Positions 7,639 to 16,883 of a stretch of DNA of 64,000 bases are shown here, piece after piece. The notes under the pieces were generated by a model. That model was not told where the DNA came from, ran no database searches, and worked only from the letters and a program-made list of their open reading frames with translations. This stretch comes from Sva-07 sp963829585 (lineage in GTDB: Bacteria; Actinomycetota; Acidimicrobiia; Acidimicrobiales; Ilumatobacteraceae). Both the position numbers and the translations under genes were made by a program. The stretch covers positions 1-64,000 of the forward strand of contig CAWHJD010000029.1 of NCBI GenBank assembly GCA_963829585.1. The letters run 5' to 3'. Positions within the stretch are counted from its first letter, which is position 1. Each line of letters starts with the position of its first letter.

Positions 7639-9635
7639 ATGCTGGCCGTGCGCATCGAGGATGTGGCCTATGGCACCTCGTCCTTCGACGATGTGAAGGT
7701 CCTATCGAGGGCCAACCAGGGCCGACTGGGGTTCTTGCAATGGGAGGCGTTCTCGGAAGCTGCAAGCACCGGGCGGCTGATCGGTGCCTGGATCGAGGAC
7801 AAGCTCGTCGGGTACTGCCTGTACAGGCTACGAAAGAGCGACCGGTCGGTCAGCCTGACTCACGTCTGTGTAGACGCGTGCCGTCGTGTGGGCATGGGGT
7901 CGCACAGCAGTTGGTCGAGTTTGTCGCTCAGCGGCATAGTGCTGCTTCAGCCATCGTCGTGACGTGTCGTGCTGACTACCCGGCAGCGAAGCTGTGGCCG
8001 ACCGTCCAGTTTGCTCGGGTGGGGACCACGCAGGGCAAGGGCTCCGGTGGGACGGTGTTGGAGCGATGGGTTCGCTTGCTCAGCGACAACCTGTTCACTC
8101 TCCAGCCGAGCGAACGTGCCGTCGTCGTCGTCGACACGGACGTGATCCGTGATATCTCCGAACCCCGGAGTGAGTTCCAACCGTCGCTCGCGCTCGAAGA
8201 CGACTGGGTCGATGAAGTCGCCGAGCTCGTCACGGTCCCCAACGTTGAAACGGAAATCAGCCGCGCCGCCGACACGGTCGCAAGCCTTCAAGGTGCATGC
8301 GGCCGTTTCCGTCAGCTCACGACCGCCTCGGCGTCGGTGGATGCAGCGCGACGGAGCATCGAAGAGTCGAACATCTCGACTGCGGTCGGGTCGAACGACC
8401 GTCTCAACATCGCCCAGGCGGCCGGCGGCGATGCGGACTACTTCGTCACTCGCGACCAGGCGCTCTTGGGCAATGCCTCCGAGTTCCTGAGGGTGGTAAA
8501 CCTCACGGTGCTCTCGCCTGCAGACCTCGTGCTGCGATTGCACGCAGACCTCAACGCTGACGAATTCCGTCCAACTTCGCTTGTCAGAACTCCGATCCAA
8601 CTGACCTCCTCCGAGGCTCTGCCGCCAACCCAGGCGCTCGCTCCACTCGTCGACCATCAGGTCGGGGAAGGAGCCCGTGCACTTCGACGGTTGCTTGAGG
8701 AGACTGCCGCGAGCGCCGGTGGCGTCGGAAGAGTCGTTGTTGCTTCTGAATCGGGTCGCCCGGTTGCGGTTGTGGCTGAGCGCTTCGTGGCCTCTGACCG
8801 GCGCCTGGAAGTGACCGCTGTTCGAGTTGCCACGGACCGGGACCGCTATGCGTTTGCTCGTCAGCTCGTGCATCTGACACGAGAACACTGCCTCGAACTC
8901 GGAGGCGATCGGGTGACGATGATCGGTCACACGCCTGAGTACGTCGCGCGTGCACTACGTGACGAGGGATTCGGGTACGGCGACGACGGATGGAGGGCGG
9001 ACTGCGACCGAGCCGTGCTGACTGCGCAGGACCGACTGCCGGAGTCGATGGGTGGCATGGCGGTTGGTGAACTCACGACCTCAGAGGTGAGCCGTATCGA
9101 GCGGGAGCGCTGGCCATTGAAGCTGTTCGGCGGCAACGTCGCGACGTACGTGGTTCCGATACGTCCCGCATGGGCTCAGGCGCTGTTCGATCATGACCCA
9201 CCACAGGGTCTGCTCCTCGAACGGGATAGGCGGCTTGGCCTTGCCCGACAGCACGTCTACTACAAGAGCAGGGCTGCCTTCATCGAAGCGCCGGCGCGAA
9301 TTCTCTGGTTCGTGAGCACGGACGATCCAAATGGAGGCGTCCGGGCGTGTTCGTGGCTCGATGGTGTAGAGACGGATCGACCAGGCACTCTCTACCAGCG
9401 GTTCGGTGATCATGGAGTGTTCTCCCGTCGCGACATCGAGGACGCCGCGGGCCAACGGGGTCAGGCGACGGTGCTCAGCTTCAGTCGCACGGAGTTGTTC
9501 CGTCAGCACCTCACCCTTCGACGTTGCCGCGAGCTGAGTGCAGACTTTCGGACGAGTGGATTCTTGACGACGACTCGAGCGGTAAGCGAACATGTGTTCG
9601 TCAACTTCTATCGGGAAGGGATGGGCCTCATCTGA
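7639..9635 (+). CDS. Multidomain GNAT-PIN protein of the restriction operon (frameshifted near 7885)
   Basis: It starts 14 nt after the methyltransferase stop, with GGAG just before ATG 7639. The first ~85 residues are a GNAT fold. At the acetyl-CoA loop the reading moves to another frame (CVDACRR, then GHGVAQQLVEF), giving one chain of ~664 residues. A PIN nuclease follows, with acidic residues in VVVVDTDVIRDI, VPNVETEI, GSNDRLNIA and FVTRDQALL. Next comes a second acetyltransferase-like region (VAVVAERFVASDRRLEVTAV, then VTMIGHTPEYVARAL). The last ~200 residues, rich in aromatic and basic positions, are unassigned. PIN domains usually cut RNA and GNAT proteins acetylate small molecules or aminoacyl-tRNA. 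The target here is unknown. Position suggests a defence accessory role, which is inference. Confidence 0.65.
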
Positions 9636-10063
9636 CCTCCGCAAACGAACGACTGCTGTTCCTGTCGTTGAAGCCGCGTTATGCAGACTTGATTCTCGAC
9701 GGAACCAAGACAGTGGAGCTGAGGCGCAAGCCGCCGCTGATTGCCACGCCCACAGAGGCACTCGTCTACTCCAGCACTCCGCTCCGAGCGTTGGTGGGAT
9801 CCTGTTGGGTCGACCACATTGTCGCAATGGCTCCATGGACGCTCTGGCGTGAACACGGCGCGGACACCGGCGTGTCCAGACGAGAGTTCCTGCACTACTT
9901 CGACGGCTGCTCTATCGCCTACGGGCTCCTTCTATCCAGGCCGTCCCGCTTCGAGGACAGTGTCGACCTAGCGACCATGCGTCAGGCGCTGGGAACCTTC
10001 CAACCGCCGCAGAGTTTCCGCTACGTCCCTGCCAGCTTCCACTCCGACGTGGCCGCCGGCTAA
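9632..10063 (+). CDS. ASCH-domain protein
   Basis: A protein of about 143 residues with the ASCH/PUA-like signature LSLKPRYADLILDGTKTVEL near its N-terminus, followed by a beta-rich body. ASCH domains bind RNA or modified nucleosides, and some are amidohydrolases acting on acylated cytidine. No ATG, GTG or TTG occurs in frame before the domain, and the reading frame is open upstream. A CTG at 9632 overlaps the TGA of the preceding gene (CTGA), suggesting translational coupling through a rare start codon. An undetected indel is the alternative. It is the last gene of the plus-strand restriction operon. Confidence 0.7.
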   Translation: MTSANERLLFLSLKPRYADLILDGTKTVELRRKPPLIATPTEALVYSSTPLRALVGSCWVDHIVAMAPWTLWREHGADTGVSRREFLHYFDGCSIAYGLLLSRPSRFEDSVDLATMRQALGTFQPPQSFRYVPASFHSDVAAG

Positions 10064-10305
10064 TACCTGACGCTGCGCAATGCCATCGAAGGGTCGCTCC
10101 AGCGTAGAAGCCGAACCGGCTACGGCATCGAAGCCGCGCGAATAGCATCTGCAGCAGAACATGTCGCCACTGCGACGAGCGATCCAATCACAGCGATGTC
10201 GGCGGTTCGGGTCGCGGGCAACCATGAACGCCCTGGTCAGGACCGCCTGGGCCAGCTCACATGACCTGTCGATGACGGCACAACATCAGCTTCCCAAGCC
10301 GACGT

Positions 10306-11410
10306 TCAACCGCTCCCAGGGATCAGTCGATCGATCGACGACGCGACTTCCACGTCACGCTGTTCGGCTGCATGCTGATACCGCAGCGCCGCTCGCGGTG
10401 ATGCGTGACCGAGCCTGGCCATCGACTCGCGGATGCTGGCGCCGGCGCTTGCTGTGAGCGTTCCTGCGTGGTGTCGAAGATCATGGAATGTGCAGTCGAC
10501 GCCGGCATCGCGGCGTGCGTTGTTCCACACCCGCCGCCAGACCGTGATCGTCGGCGTCGTTGCCGTCCGCTCGTCTGCGAAGAGCAGGTCGTCGCCGCTC
10601 AATTCGAACTCGGCGATGTGGCGTTCGACTTCCTTGCCGACAACCGATGGAAGCGCGAGTCGCCTCGTCCCGGCGTCGGTCTTCGGCAGCTCGCGTCGGG
10701 GCTGCCCACCCACGAACACGATCGACGAACTCACCGTGATCGTCGACCGTCCATCACGTTCGACGACATCACTCACTCGCAACGCCAGGCACTCGCCGCG
10801 GCGCAGCCCGACGAGGCCGGCGAGGAGAACCATCAGTCGGTAGCGCGGCTTGATCGCGTCGGCGAGTGCGATCACGTCGTCCATCGACAGCAACGGCCGT
10901 TCCTCGCTGTGCTCGACCGCGGCCCCCTTGAGGTTGCACGGATTCGAACGAAGCACTCGGTCGTCGACTGCGGCTTCGAGGATCTGGCGGAGCAACCGGT
11001 ACGCCTTGGCTGTCGTCACTCCACTCTGCGAGCCAGCGCTGACCTCGCCGTACCAACTGCGGATGCTCTCCGAGTCGATCCTGCCGATCTGTCGGTTGCC
11101 GAGCAGTGGATCGAGATACTGGCGGAACAGGTACCGGTACAACTCCATCGTCTTGGGACGGAGATCTCCTCTCGAGTCGAGCCATGCCTTCCCGTATACG
11201 CCGAACGCAATCTTGCCTCGATCGAGGTCGAGCGCATCACCTCGGTCGAGGTCGGTCTCCATCGTGGCGAGCCACCGGCCGGCATCGGCCTTCGTGTCGA
11301 ACGTGCTCTGGGCCGACTGGATCTTGCCCGGTTCGCGGGTGGGTGAAGCGCGCTTGCCAGCGCCCCGACGGGAGCTTGCGAACCGACCCGAAACCTCGCC
11401 GCTGTGCCAT
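10306..11410 (-). CDS. Tyrosine-recombinase integrase (phage/ICE type), frameshifted near its N-terminus
   Basis: The catalytic core is intact: GLRRGECLALRVSD (first Arg), HDLRHHAGTL (H-x-x-R), GHASPRAALRYQHA (His and Tyr nucleophile). The N-terminal arm begins at ATG 11410, after a GAAGG ribosome site, as MAQRRGFGSVRKLPSGRW, and is in a different frame. Around 11300-11335 the reading must shift by one base to continue QSTFDTKADAGRWLATMETD. ATG 11262 would give an arm-less 318-residue protein. Integrases of this class insert elements at tRNA 3' ends, and this one lies about 100 bp from a tRNA-Ala 3' end. It points away from the tRNA, which fits an island reaching toward lower coordinates. Confidence 0.82.
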
Positions 11411-11478
11411 CTACGAGACCCTTCTTGCCCGCTGCTACTGGCACGATACTGGCACGCCGCGCCTCATCTTGCAACGAG

Positions 11479-11512
11479 AAAGCCCCCGGCAGCTCTGCTA
11501 CCAGGGGCTTTA
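11479..11512 (-). terminator. Rho-independent terminator of the tRNA-Ala gene
   Basis: The AAAGCCCC and GGGGCTTT arms surround a GC-rich loop just past the tRNA 3' end on the minus strand. It ends in T residues. Confidence 0.6.
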
Positions 11513-11516
11513 TCGG

Positions 11517-11590
11517 TGGAGACGATGGGAATCGAACCCACGACCCCCTGCTTGCAAAGCAGGTGCTCTAGCCAACTGAGCTACGTCCCC
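11517..11590 (-). tRNA. alaT: tRNA-Ala(TGC)
   Basis: The 74-nt cloverleaf runs from GGGGACG to CGTCTCCA. Its D-arm is GCTCAGTTGGCTAGAGC, the anticodon loop CTTTGCAAG has TGC, and the T-arm contains GGTTCGATTCC. CCA is not encoded (the genome continues CCG). The adjacent integrase makes its 3' end the likely attachment site. In mycobacteria alaT is next to ileT. Here ileT lies 16.5 kb away on the same strand. Confidence 0.95.
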
Positions 11591-11760
11591 CTGTTGGGGG
11601 TCCCGCGAACAGGACCTGAACACGATACCGGAGTGCGAGGCGACACGCGGGCTCCGACAGACGGTCACCTCGGCATCCGTCTGCAGCGCTGTTTGCGTTG
11701 CAGTTCGGTGGGGGCGGGCCAACCGATCTGCAACGCAGACGGAGAGTGAGTGGGGGTTGG

Positions 11761-11940
11761 TCAGTCGTCCTTGAGGGCGACGGCGTTCGGAGTGACGTTC
11801 ATCTTCGGTTCGTATTCGGCCACCTCGACGACGCGGCCCTCGGAGCGGAACGCATCACGCAGCTGCATGCGGCACGTGTCGCAGGGCCCGTAGAAGTCGT
11901 CGACGACATCTCCGTGGCAGCGGGGGCAGGAGAACTCCAT
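11761..11940 (-). CDS. Small zinc-ribbon protein
   Basis: A 59-residue protein from ATG 11940. Two CxxC knuckles (FSCPRCHGD and GPCDTCRMQ) can bind one zinc, followed by a short basic and acidic tail. No enzymatic domain is present. Proteins of this kind often bind nucleic acid or other proteins, but the role is unknown. It is divergent from the membrane-anchored protein at 11976, so their promoters share the 35-bp gap. Confidence 0.7.
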   Translation of the reverse strand: MEFSCPRCHGDVVDDFYGPCDTCRMQLRDAFRSEGRVVEVAEYEPKMNVTPNAVALKDD

Positions 11941-11975
11941 GTCGCTCGACGCTAGTGCGCCTACGATCCACATCG

Positions 11976-13388
11976 ATGCCGTCGTCATTCCCGCCGTTCG
12001 ACGACGAGGGGGTCGAACTCGCCGACGAGGAGGTCGAACTCGCCGACGACGTCGAGGCGCTGCGACCGAACTACTGGTTCCGACGGGTGATCGTCGTGGG
12101 TGGCGTCGTGGCGGTGATCGCGACCGCAGCGATCGTGATCACGAACTTGACCGGGAGCTCCAACGGCAGCGGGGGCTCGGGATCGGTGAGCGCCGAGTGG
12201 AACCGTGTCGTGCTGATCGACGAACGGACGGGACGCGTCATCATCGACGACGAAGCCGCTGAGGAACTCGCTCGGATCGACACCGGCACCCGATCTGTCG
12301 TCGACAGCGCAGTCGTCGACTCCACGGCGGTCGTCGTGTCGGCGGCCGTCACGAGCATCGTCGACCTCACCGACGAGTCGTCGACCGACTACACCATTGC
12401 TGCCGACACCATCACCTGGCCCACCGGCAGCGGCTTCACGATGATCGTCGCCGACACCGGCCGTGCCCGGGGGGTGATCGCACACGCGCCGACCGGCGAC
12501 GTGATCGACACCGATGCGTTCGCACCGATCCCCGGCACGAAGTACGAGTGGAGCGGCGCACGCAGCGACCCGACGGGGCGCGACGTCCTCGTCACCGACT
12601 CGGGCAACTTCCAGAGCGTGCTGTTCTCGTTCGATCGTGACGAGCCCTCCTACTTCCCGGGACTCGCACTCGCTGTGGACGACGACATCGTGGTCACGGC
12701 CCAGAACGTCGGCGCCGAGGCCACCGTCAGCGTCTTCGACCACGACGGCGAACCGATCTCGTCCGGTGCCACCTCGTCGGTGCGTGCGGCCGTCATCGGC
12801 AACGGCACGGTCCAGCTGGTGACCGTCGACGGCGAGATCGTCACCATGTCGACAGCCACGGGTGGCATCGACTCGACCGGGCAATTGGCCATCGGGCCGG
12901 TCGCGTCCGGCGTCGTCACCACCAGCGGTGACCGGCTCGTGGTGTCCGGTGCCGACGGGACCGCGATCGTCGACGACGCTGGCTCCGTGGTCGGCTCGTA
13001 CCCCGATGTCCAGACGGTCACGGAGGCCTGGGGCACCCAGGGTTCGACCTGTGTGGCACTGACCGACGATGCCGACAGTCAGGTCGCCCTGGTTGCGTTC
13101 GACGACGGATCGACACTGAACGAAGCGGAGGTGACCGCACCGCTGTTCTCGACCGCCGACGGATGCACCATCGCATCGTCGACCGCGAGCGGATACCAGA
13201 TCACCTCGCCGGAGTCGGTCATCGCCGTGAGTGTCGACGATGACAGCGTGCTCGTCGACCTTTCCCCCGACGGCGCGAAGGTCGTCCTCGAAATCGGCGC
13301 CCGACTGACCCTCGCCGACGCCGCCACGGCAACCGACACCATCGACCTCGGTCCGCGCGGCCGCCACGTGGCGTTCACCCAGCTATGA
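11976..13388 (+). CDS. Membrane-anchored protein with extracytoplasmic beta-rich domain
   Basis: A 470-residue protein. A short acidic cytoplasmic N-terminus is followed by one membrane helix (VIVVGGVVAVIATAAIVITN, ~residues 37-56) and a large Ser/Thr/Asp-rich region outside the cell. That region has repeated strand-forming units with GxxVLVTD-like and VVxSG turns, like a beta-propeller. I do not recognise the family. ATG 11976 was preferred over an ATG 21 nt earlier because it opens on the acidic region. Its TGA overlaps the next ATG (ATGA), so the two genes are probably translated together. Confidence 0.65.
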   Translation: MPSSFPPFDDEGVELADEEVELADDVEALRPNYWFRRVIVVGGVVAVIATAAIVITNLTGSSNGSGGSGSVSAEWNRVVLIDERTGRVIIDDEAAEELARIDTGTRSVVDSAVVDSTAVVVSAAVTSIVDLTDESSTDYTIAADTITWPTGSGFTMIVADTGRARGVIAHAPTGDVIDTDAFAPIPGTKYEWSGARSDPTGRDVLVTDSGNFQSVLFSFDRDEPSYFPGLALAVDDDIVVTAQNVGAEATVSVFDHDGEPISSGATSSVRAAVIGNGTVQLVTVDGEIVTMSTATGGIDSTGQLAIGPVASGVVTTSGDRLVVSGADGTAIVDDAGSVVGSYPDVQTVTEAWGTQGSTCVALTDDADSQVALVAFDDGSTLNEAEVTAPLFSTADGCTIASSTASGYQITSPESVIAVSVDDDSVLVDLSPDGAKVVLEIGARLTLADAATATDTIDLGPRGRHVAFTQL

Positions 13389-14101
13389 CCGAGCCGACTC
13401 CCCCACCCGACGACGGATTCATCGAAATCGTGCGCGACGACACCGTCTGGCGCTTCGAGCGCGAGTTCCTCGACTCGAACTGGACCTGCCTGTTCGGTCA
13501 TGGCTGCAAGGGAATCCTCGACCGGCCGGCCGAGGAGTTGAACCAGGGATGCTGCTCACTCGGCGCCCACTTCGGCGACGGCCCCGCCGGCGAAGCCGAG
13601 GCCATGAACGTCGACGCGTACGCGTCGATGCTCACCCCCGAACAGTTCCAGTACCACCACGTCGCACACGGCGAGGCCGACCCCGACTCGGGCGCCAACG
13701 GCATCTTCGGAGACGCCGAACGAACTCACACCCGAGTGGTCGACGGCGCCTGCATCTTCCTCAACCGACCCGGCTTCGCAGGCGGCGAAGGCTGCGCCCT
13801 GCATATCGCAGCACTCGAATCCGGAGAGTCACCGACCGAATGGAAACCATCGGTGTGTTGGCAACTCCCCCTGCGCATCGACTGGCAGGAGATCGACGAC
13901 GCCACCGAGTCGGCCACGGTGCGCCGATGGACGCGCGCCGACTGGGGCGACCACGGCCGCACGATGGCATGGTGCTGCACCGAACGCAGCGAAGGCGGCG
14001 AGGCATACAGCGGGACCGAGCGCGTCATCGACTCGATGGCCGACTCACTGATCGCGCTCGCCGGCACCGAGGTCTACGTCGAACTCCGCCGTCGCCTCTG
14101 A
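13385..14101 (+). CDS. Cysteine-rich conserved hypothetical protein
   Basis: A 238-residue soluble protein with many cysteines in a loose cluster (NWTCLFGHGCKG, NQGCCSLGAHF, later CALHIAA, VCWQLPLR and AWCCTER). This arrangement recalls proteins that bind an iron-sulfur centre or several metals (YkgJ/DUF3109-like), but I cannot confirm the family. It overlaps the membrane protein by 4 nt, which suggests joint function at the cell surface or in redox sensing. Confidence 0.55.
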   Translation: MTEPTPPPDDGFIEIVRDDTVWRFEREFLDSNWTCLFGHGCKGILDRPAEELNQGCCSLGAHFGDGPAGEAEAMNVDAYASMLTPEQFQYHHVAHGEADPDSGANGIFGDAERTHTRVVDGACIFLNRPGFAGGEGCALHIAALESGESPTEWKPSVCWQLPLRIDWQEIDDATESATVRRWTRADWGDHGRTMAWCCTERSEGGEAYSGTERVIDSMADSLIALAGTEVYVELRRRL

Positions 14102-14125
14102 CACCCCACCGCAGCGGCTGGGCGG

Positions 14126-14911
14126 TCAGATGATGTTGATGGCGTCGAGAACGCTGACGACCGCGGCATCGTCGGTGTCACCGGTGACCACGTCGCGCCA
14201 ATCGGAGCGCTTCGTTCCCCACGACACGAAATCGTGCACGGTCGTGTGCACCGTCGGCGCGTTCGCGTCGGATCCCTCTTCCACGGTCCACCCGTCGGCG
14301 CCCGGAGCCAGGACGAAGCTCCCGCTTCCCGGTCCGTCGAACACGATGTTGACCGGCTGCTGCAGCGCACCCGCCAACGCCTCGGCGCACATCTGCGGCA
14401 AGCCCGCCAGCATCCACTCGCGGGTGGCCACGAGGGCACCTTCGTCCCGAGGAAGTGCGGCGGCCCGATCGATCACTGCGCCGATGTCGTATCGCAGATG
14501 GCAGTAATGGTCGAACACGATCGCATTGCCGAGCAGGTTGAGCGGGTGCGTGCCGAGGTCGGACAGTGGCACCTGCGCATCGGCCATCGGTGGCTCCTGC
14601 AGCGCAGCCAACGCGGCGACGCCCTTCGCCGACCAGTCGTCGTAGGCGTCGACCACCTGGTCGATCGTCCAGTCCCGGCGCGCCTGCACCGGCACCTCCG
14701 CCGACGACTCCGCCTTGCCCGAATCACCCATGTCGATCGAGGTCGGATCGGCGATCTGCTGGAACACCGACCCCATGTGCTGGGCCACGTCCTGCACACG
14801 CCAGCCATCACACGCCGACGCCGTCTCCCACTCCGCGGGCGTCAGGGTCGCGAACAGTTCCTTGGCGAACCGGACCTCTTGTTCCAGGGCAGGGATGGCG
14901 GCAGCGGTCAT
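14126..14911 (-). CDS. Maleylpyruvate isomerase/DinB-like mycothiol-type enzyme
   Basis: A 261-residue protein with the MDMPI_N four-helix fold of the DinB superfamily. The opening helix (LEQEVRFAKELFATLTPAEW) is followed by the diagnostic CDGWRVQDVAQHMG motif, whose His supplies a metal ligand. Further His residues occur at DHYCHLRYD. A C-terminal domain begins near residue 170. Members of this family use mycothiol as a cofactor or act in its conjugation. The presence of mycothione reductase at 20945 agrees with a mycothiol-producing host. The substrate is unknown. Confidence 0.75.
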   Translation of the reverse strand: MTAAAIPALEQEVRFAKELFATLTPAEWETASACDGWRVQDVAQHMGSVFQQIADPTSIDMGDSGKAESSAEVPVQARRDWTIDQVVDAYDDWSAKGVAALAALQEPPMADAQVPLSDLGTHPLNLLGNAIVFDHYCHLRYDIGAVIDRAAALPRDEGALVATREWMLAGLPQMCAEALAGALQQPVNIVFDGPGSGSFVLAPGADGWTVEEGSDANAPTVHTTVHDFVSWGTKRSDWRDVVTGDTDDAAVVSVLDAINII

Positions 14912-14989
14912 TCGGATCTCCTCATCGGACTCGGCTCGGTGCTCGACGGGTGACGAGCACCACGCCGACGCTCCGACGGTAGTGGTGAG

Positions 14990-16696
14990 TCAGTTCGAGC
15001 GGAGCATCCGACCGGCGAGGGCGCCGGTGTGTTCGCCGTGATCCATGAACACGTAACCGTTCACGAGGGTGTAGTCGTACCCGGTCGAGCCCTGCACGTA
15101 GCGACCGGCACCGTTCGGGAAGTCCATGACGTACTCGGGATGTGGCAGGTGCAAGCTGTCGAAGTCGATGACGTTGACATCGGCGAACGCACCGACGGCG
15201 ATGCGGCCGCGGTTGCGGATGCCGAACAGGTCGGCGGTGTCGGTGGTGAGGCGCCGAACGGCCTCCTCGATGCTCCAACGCTCACGCTCGCGGATCCAGT
15301 ACGTGAGGAGGAACGTCGGTTGGCTCGCATCCATGATCTGGCCGACATGGGCACCGGCATCCGCCAGACCCAACGTGATCAACGGATCGTCCAGCATCGA
15401 CTCGACTGCCGACAGGTCTTGGTTGAGGAACGGCATGTTGGCCAACACGGCACCGTCGGTCTCGAGGATCAACTCGATGAAGGCCGCCGCCGGGCTGACG
15501 CCTCGTACGCGGGCGATCGCTGCCAACGAGTTCGCCGGATCGCAGTCGTAGCGGGCCTCACCCTCAGGCAGGACGAACAGGTTCTCGAGGTCGATGGGCG
15601 TGCCGTGCACATCGGCTTCGTTGATCAGTGACTGTCGGAACACGGCGTCACGCACCATCTGGATCTTGCGGCCGTTGGCGACACCGCGCAGTTCCTTCCA
15701 CGACGGCGCCCGGTCGAACGGTGTCCGGGTCTCGAGACCGAACAGGATGCCGACACCTCGCGCCGTCGTCTGCGGTCGGACGTTGGCACCGGCGGCATTC
15801 TCGGTCCTGACGAAGTCGATGACGCGCTCGAACAGGTCCGGTCGACGATTGCTCTGTGTCAGTCCGAAGCTCACCGGTCGACCGCTGTGGCGACTGATCT
15901 CGCCCATCAACGCCACCTCGGCGCGGGTGTTGTCGAGGTCGTCGTTGTCACGCTCGCCGAGGCGCATGGCGCCCTCGAACAGGCCGGCGTCGTGCTGGCG
16001 GAGTACTGCGGCGAAGGCGAGCAGCTCATCGGCAGCAGCAAACGTGCCGGGGATCGGACGACCGTCGGGCACCTTGTGCATGAGTGTCCGGCTCGTCGAC
16101 ACCCCGAGTGCTCCGGCACTCATCGCCTCGTCGACGAGTCGGACCATTGCGGCGATGTCGTCGGCCGTGGCGGGAGTCTCGTCGAGTCCGCGCTCGCCCA
16201 TCACGTAGGTTCGAAGCGCGCTGTGTCCGACGAGTCCGCCCGTGTTGGGGCCCTTCGCCAGCCGATCGATCGAGTCGTAGTACTCGCCGTAGGTCTCCCA
16301 GTCCCACGCCAGCCCGTCGAGGATCGCATCGCGTGGAATGTCCTCGACGCTCTCCATCATCTCGGCGAGCGTCGCACGGTCCTCCGGGCGACACGGCGCG
16401 AAGGAGACTCCGCAGTTGCCCATCACGACGCTCGTCACGCCGTGCCAACAGCTCGAGGTGCCGATCGGATCCCACGCGAGTTGCGCGTCGAGGTGTGTGT
16501 GGATGTCGACGAAGCCCGGTGTGACGAGTCGTCCCTCGGCGTCGATCTCTCGGGCGCCGTTGCCGTCGATTCCGCCGTCGTCGAGCGGGACGAGCTCCGT
16601 GATTCGATCGCCCTTGATTCCGACGTCGGCGCGGATCGCGGGGGCTCCCGTGCCGTCGACGACGGTTCCGTTGCGAATGATGATGTCGTGGTTCAT
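14990..16696 (-). CDS. N-acyl-D-amino-acid deacylase-type amidohydrolase
   Basis: A 568-residue amidohydrolase-superfamily protein. The N-terminal beta-sandwich (DIIIRNGTVVDGTGAPAIRA) leads into the metal-binding FVDIHTHLDAQLAWDP, with further family segments VVMGNCGVSFAP and GLADAGAHVGQIMD. Length and motifs fit D-aminoacylase/N-acyl-D-amino-acid amidohydrolases, which hydrolyse N-acyl-D-amino acids using zinc. ATG 16696 begins exactly at the sandwich; 25 more codons upstream are open but unlikely to be coding. It is divergent from the LLM oxidoreductase, with a 187-bp shared promoter region. Confidence 0.82.
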   Translation of the reverse strand: MNHDIIIRNGTVVDGTGAPAIRADVGIKGDRITELVPLDDGGIDGNGAREIDAEGRLVTPGFVDIHTHLDAQLAWDPIGTSSCWHGVTSVVMGNCGVSFAPCRPEDRATLAEMMESVEDIPRDAILDGLAWDWETYGEYYDSIDRLAKGPNTGGLVGHSALRTYVMGERGLDETPATADDIAAMVRLVDEAMSAGALGVSTSRTLMHKVPDGRPIPGTFAAADELLAFAAVLRQHDAGLFEGAMRLGERDNDDLDNTRAEVALMGEISRHSGRPVSFGLTQSNRRPDLFERVIDFVRTENAAGANVRPQTTARGVGILFGLETRTPFDRAPSWKELRGVANGRKIQMVRDAVFRQSLINEADVHGTPIDLENLFVLPEGEARYDCDPANSLAAIARVRGVSPAAAFIELILETDGAVLANMPFLNQDLSAVESMLDDPLITLGLADAGAHVGQIMDASQPTFLLTYWIRERERWSIEEAVRRLTTDTADLFGIRNRGRIAVGAFADVNVIDFDSLHLPHPEYVMDFPNGAGRYVQGSTGYDYTLVNGYVFMDHGEHTGALAGRMLRSN

Positions 16697-16883
16697 GCCA
16701 CCTCGTTCGAACTCGCGGAACCCGGGCCCAACTGCGCGGATGCGATGACCGTCAAGGTCTAGCGCGACCACGTGACGTTGAGTCCATCGGTCGTGTTCCA
16801 GTTGTGTGTCACGACACTGCAGTCGGGATGCCAGTTCTTCGGGGAATCCATCAGCGCGTCAGCAACGGGATTACGGTCGAGGG

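Noticed and set aside
11985..13367. A 460-codon minus-strand frame opposite the membrane beta-rich protein
   Set aside because: Composition-driven shadow; the plus strand has a clear membrane helix and a coupled downstream gene.
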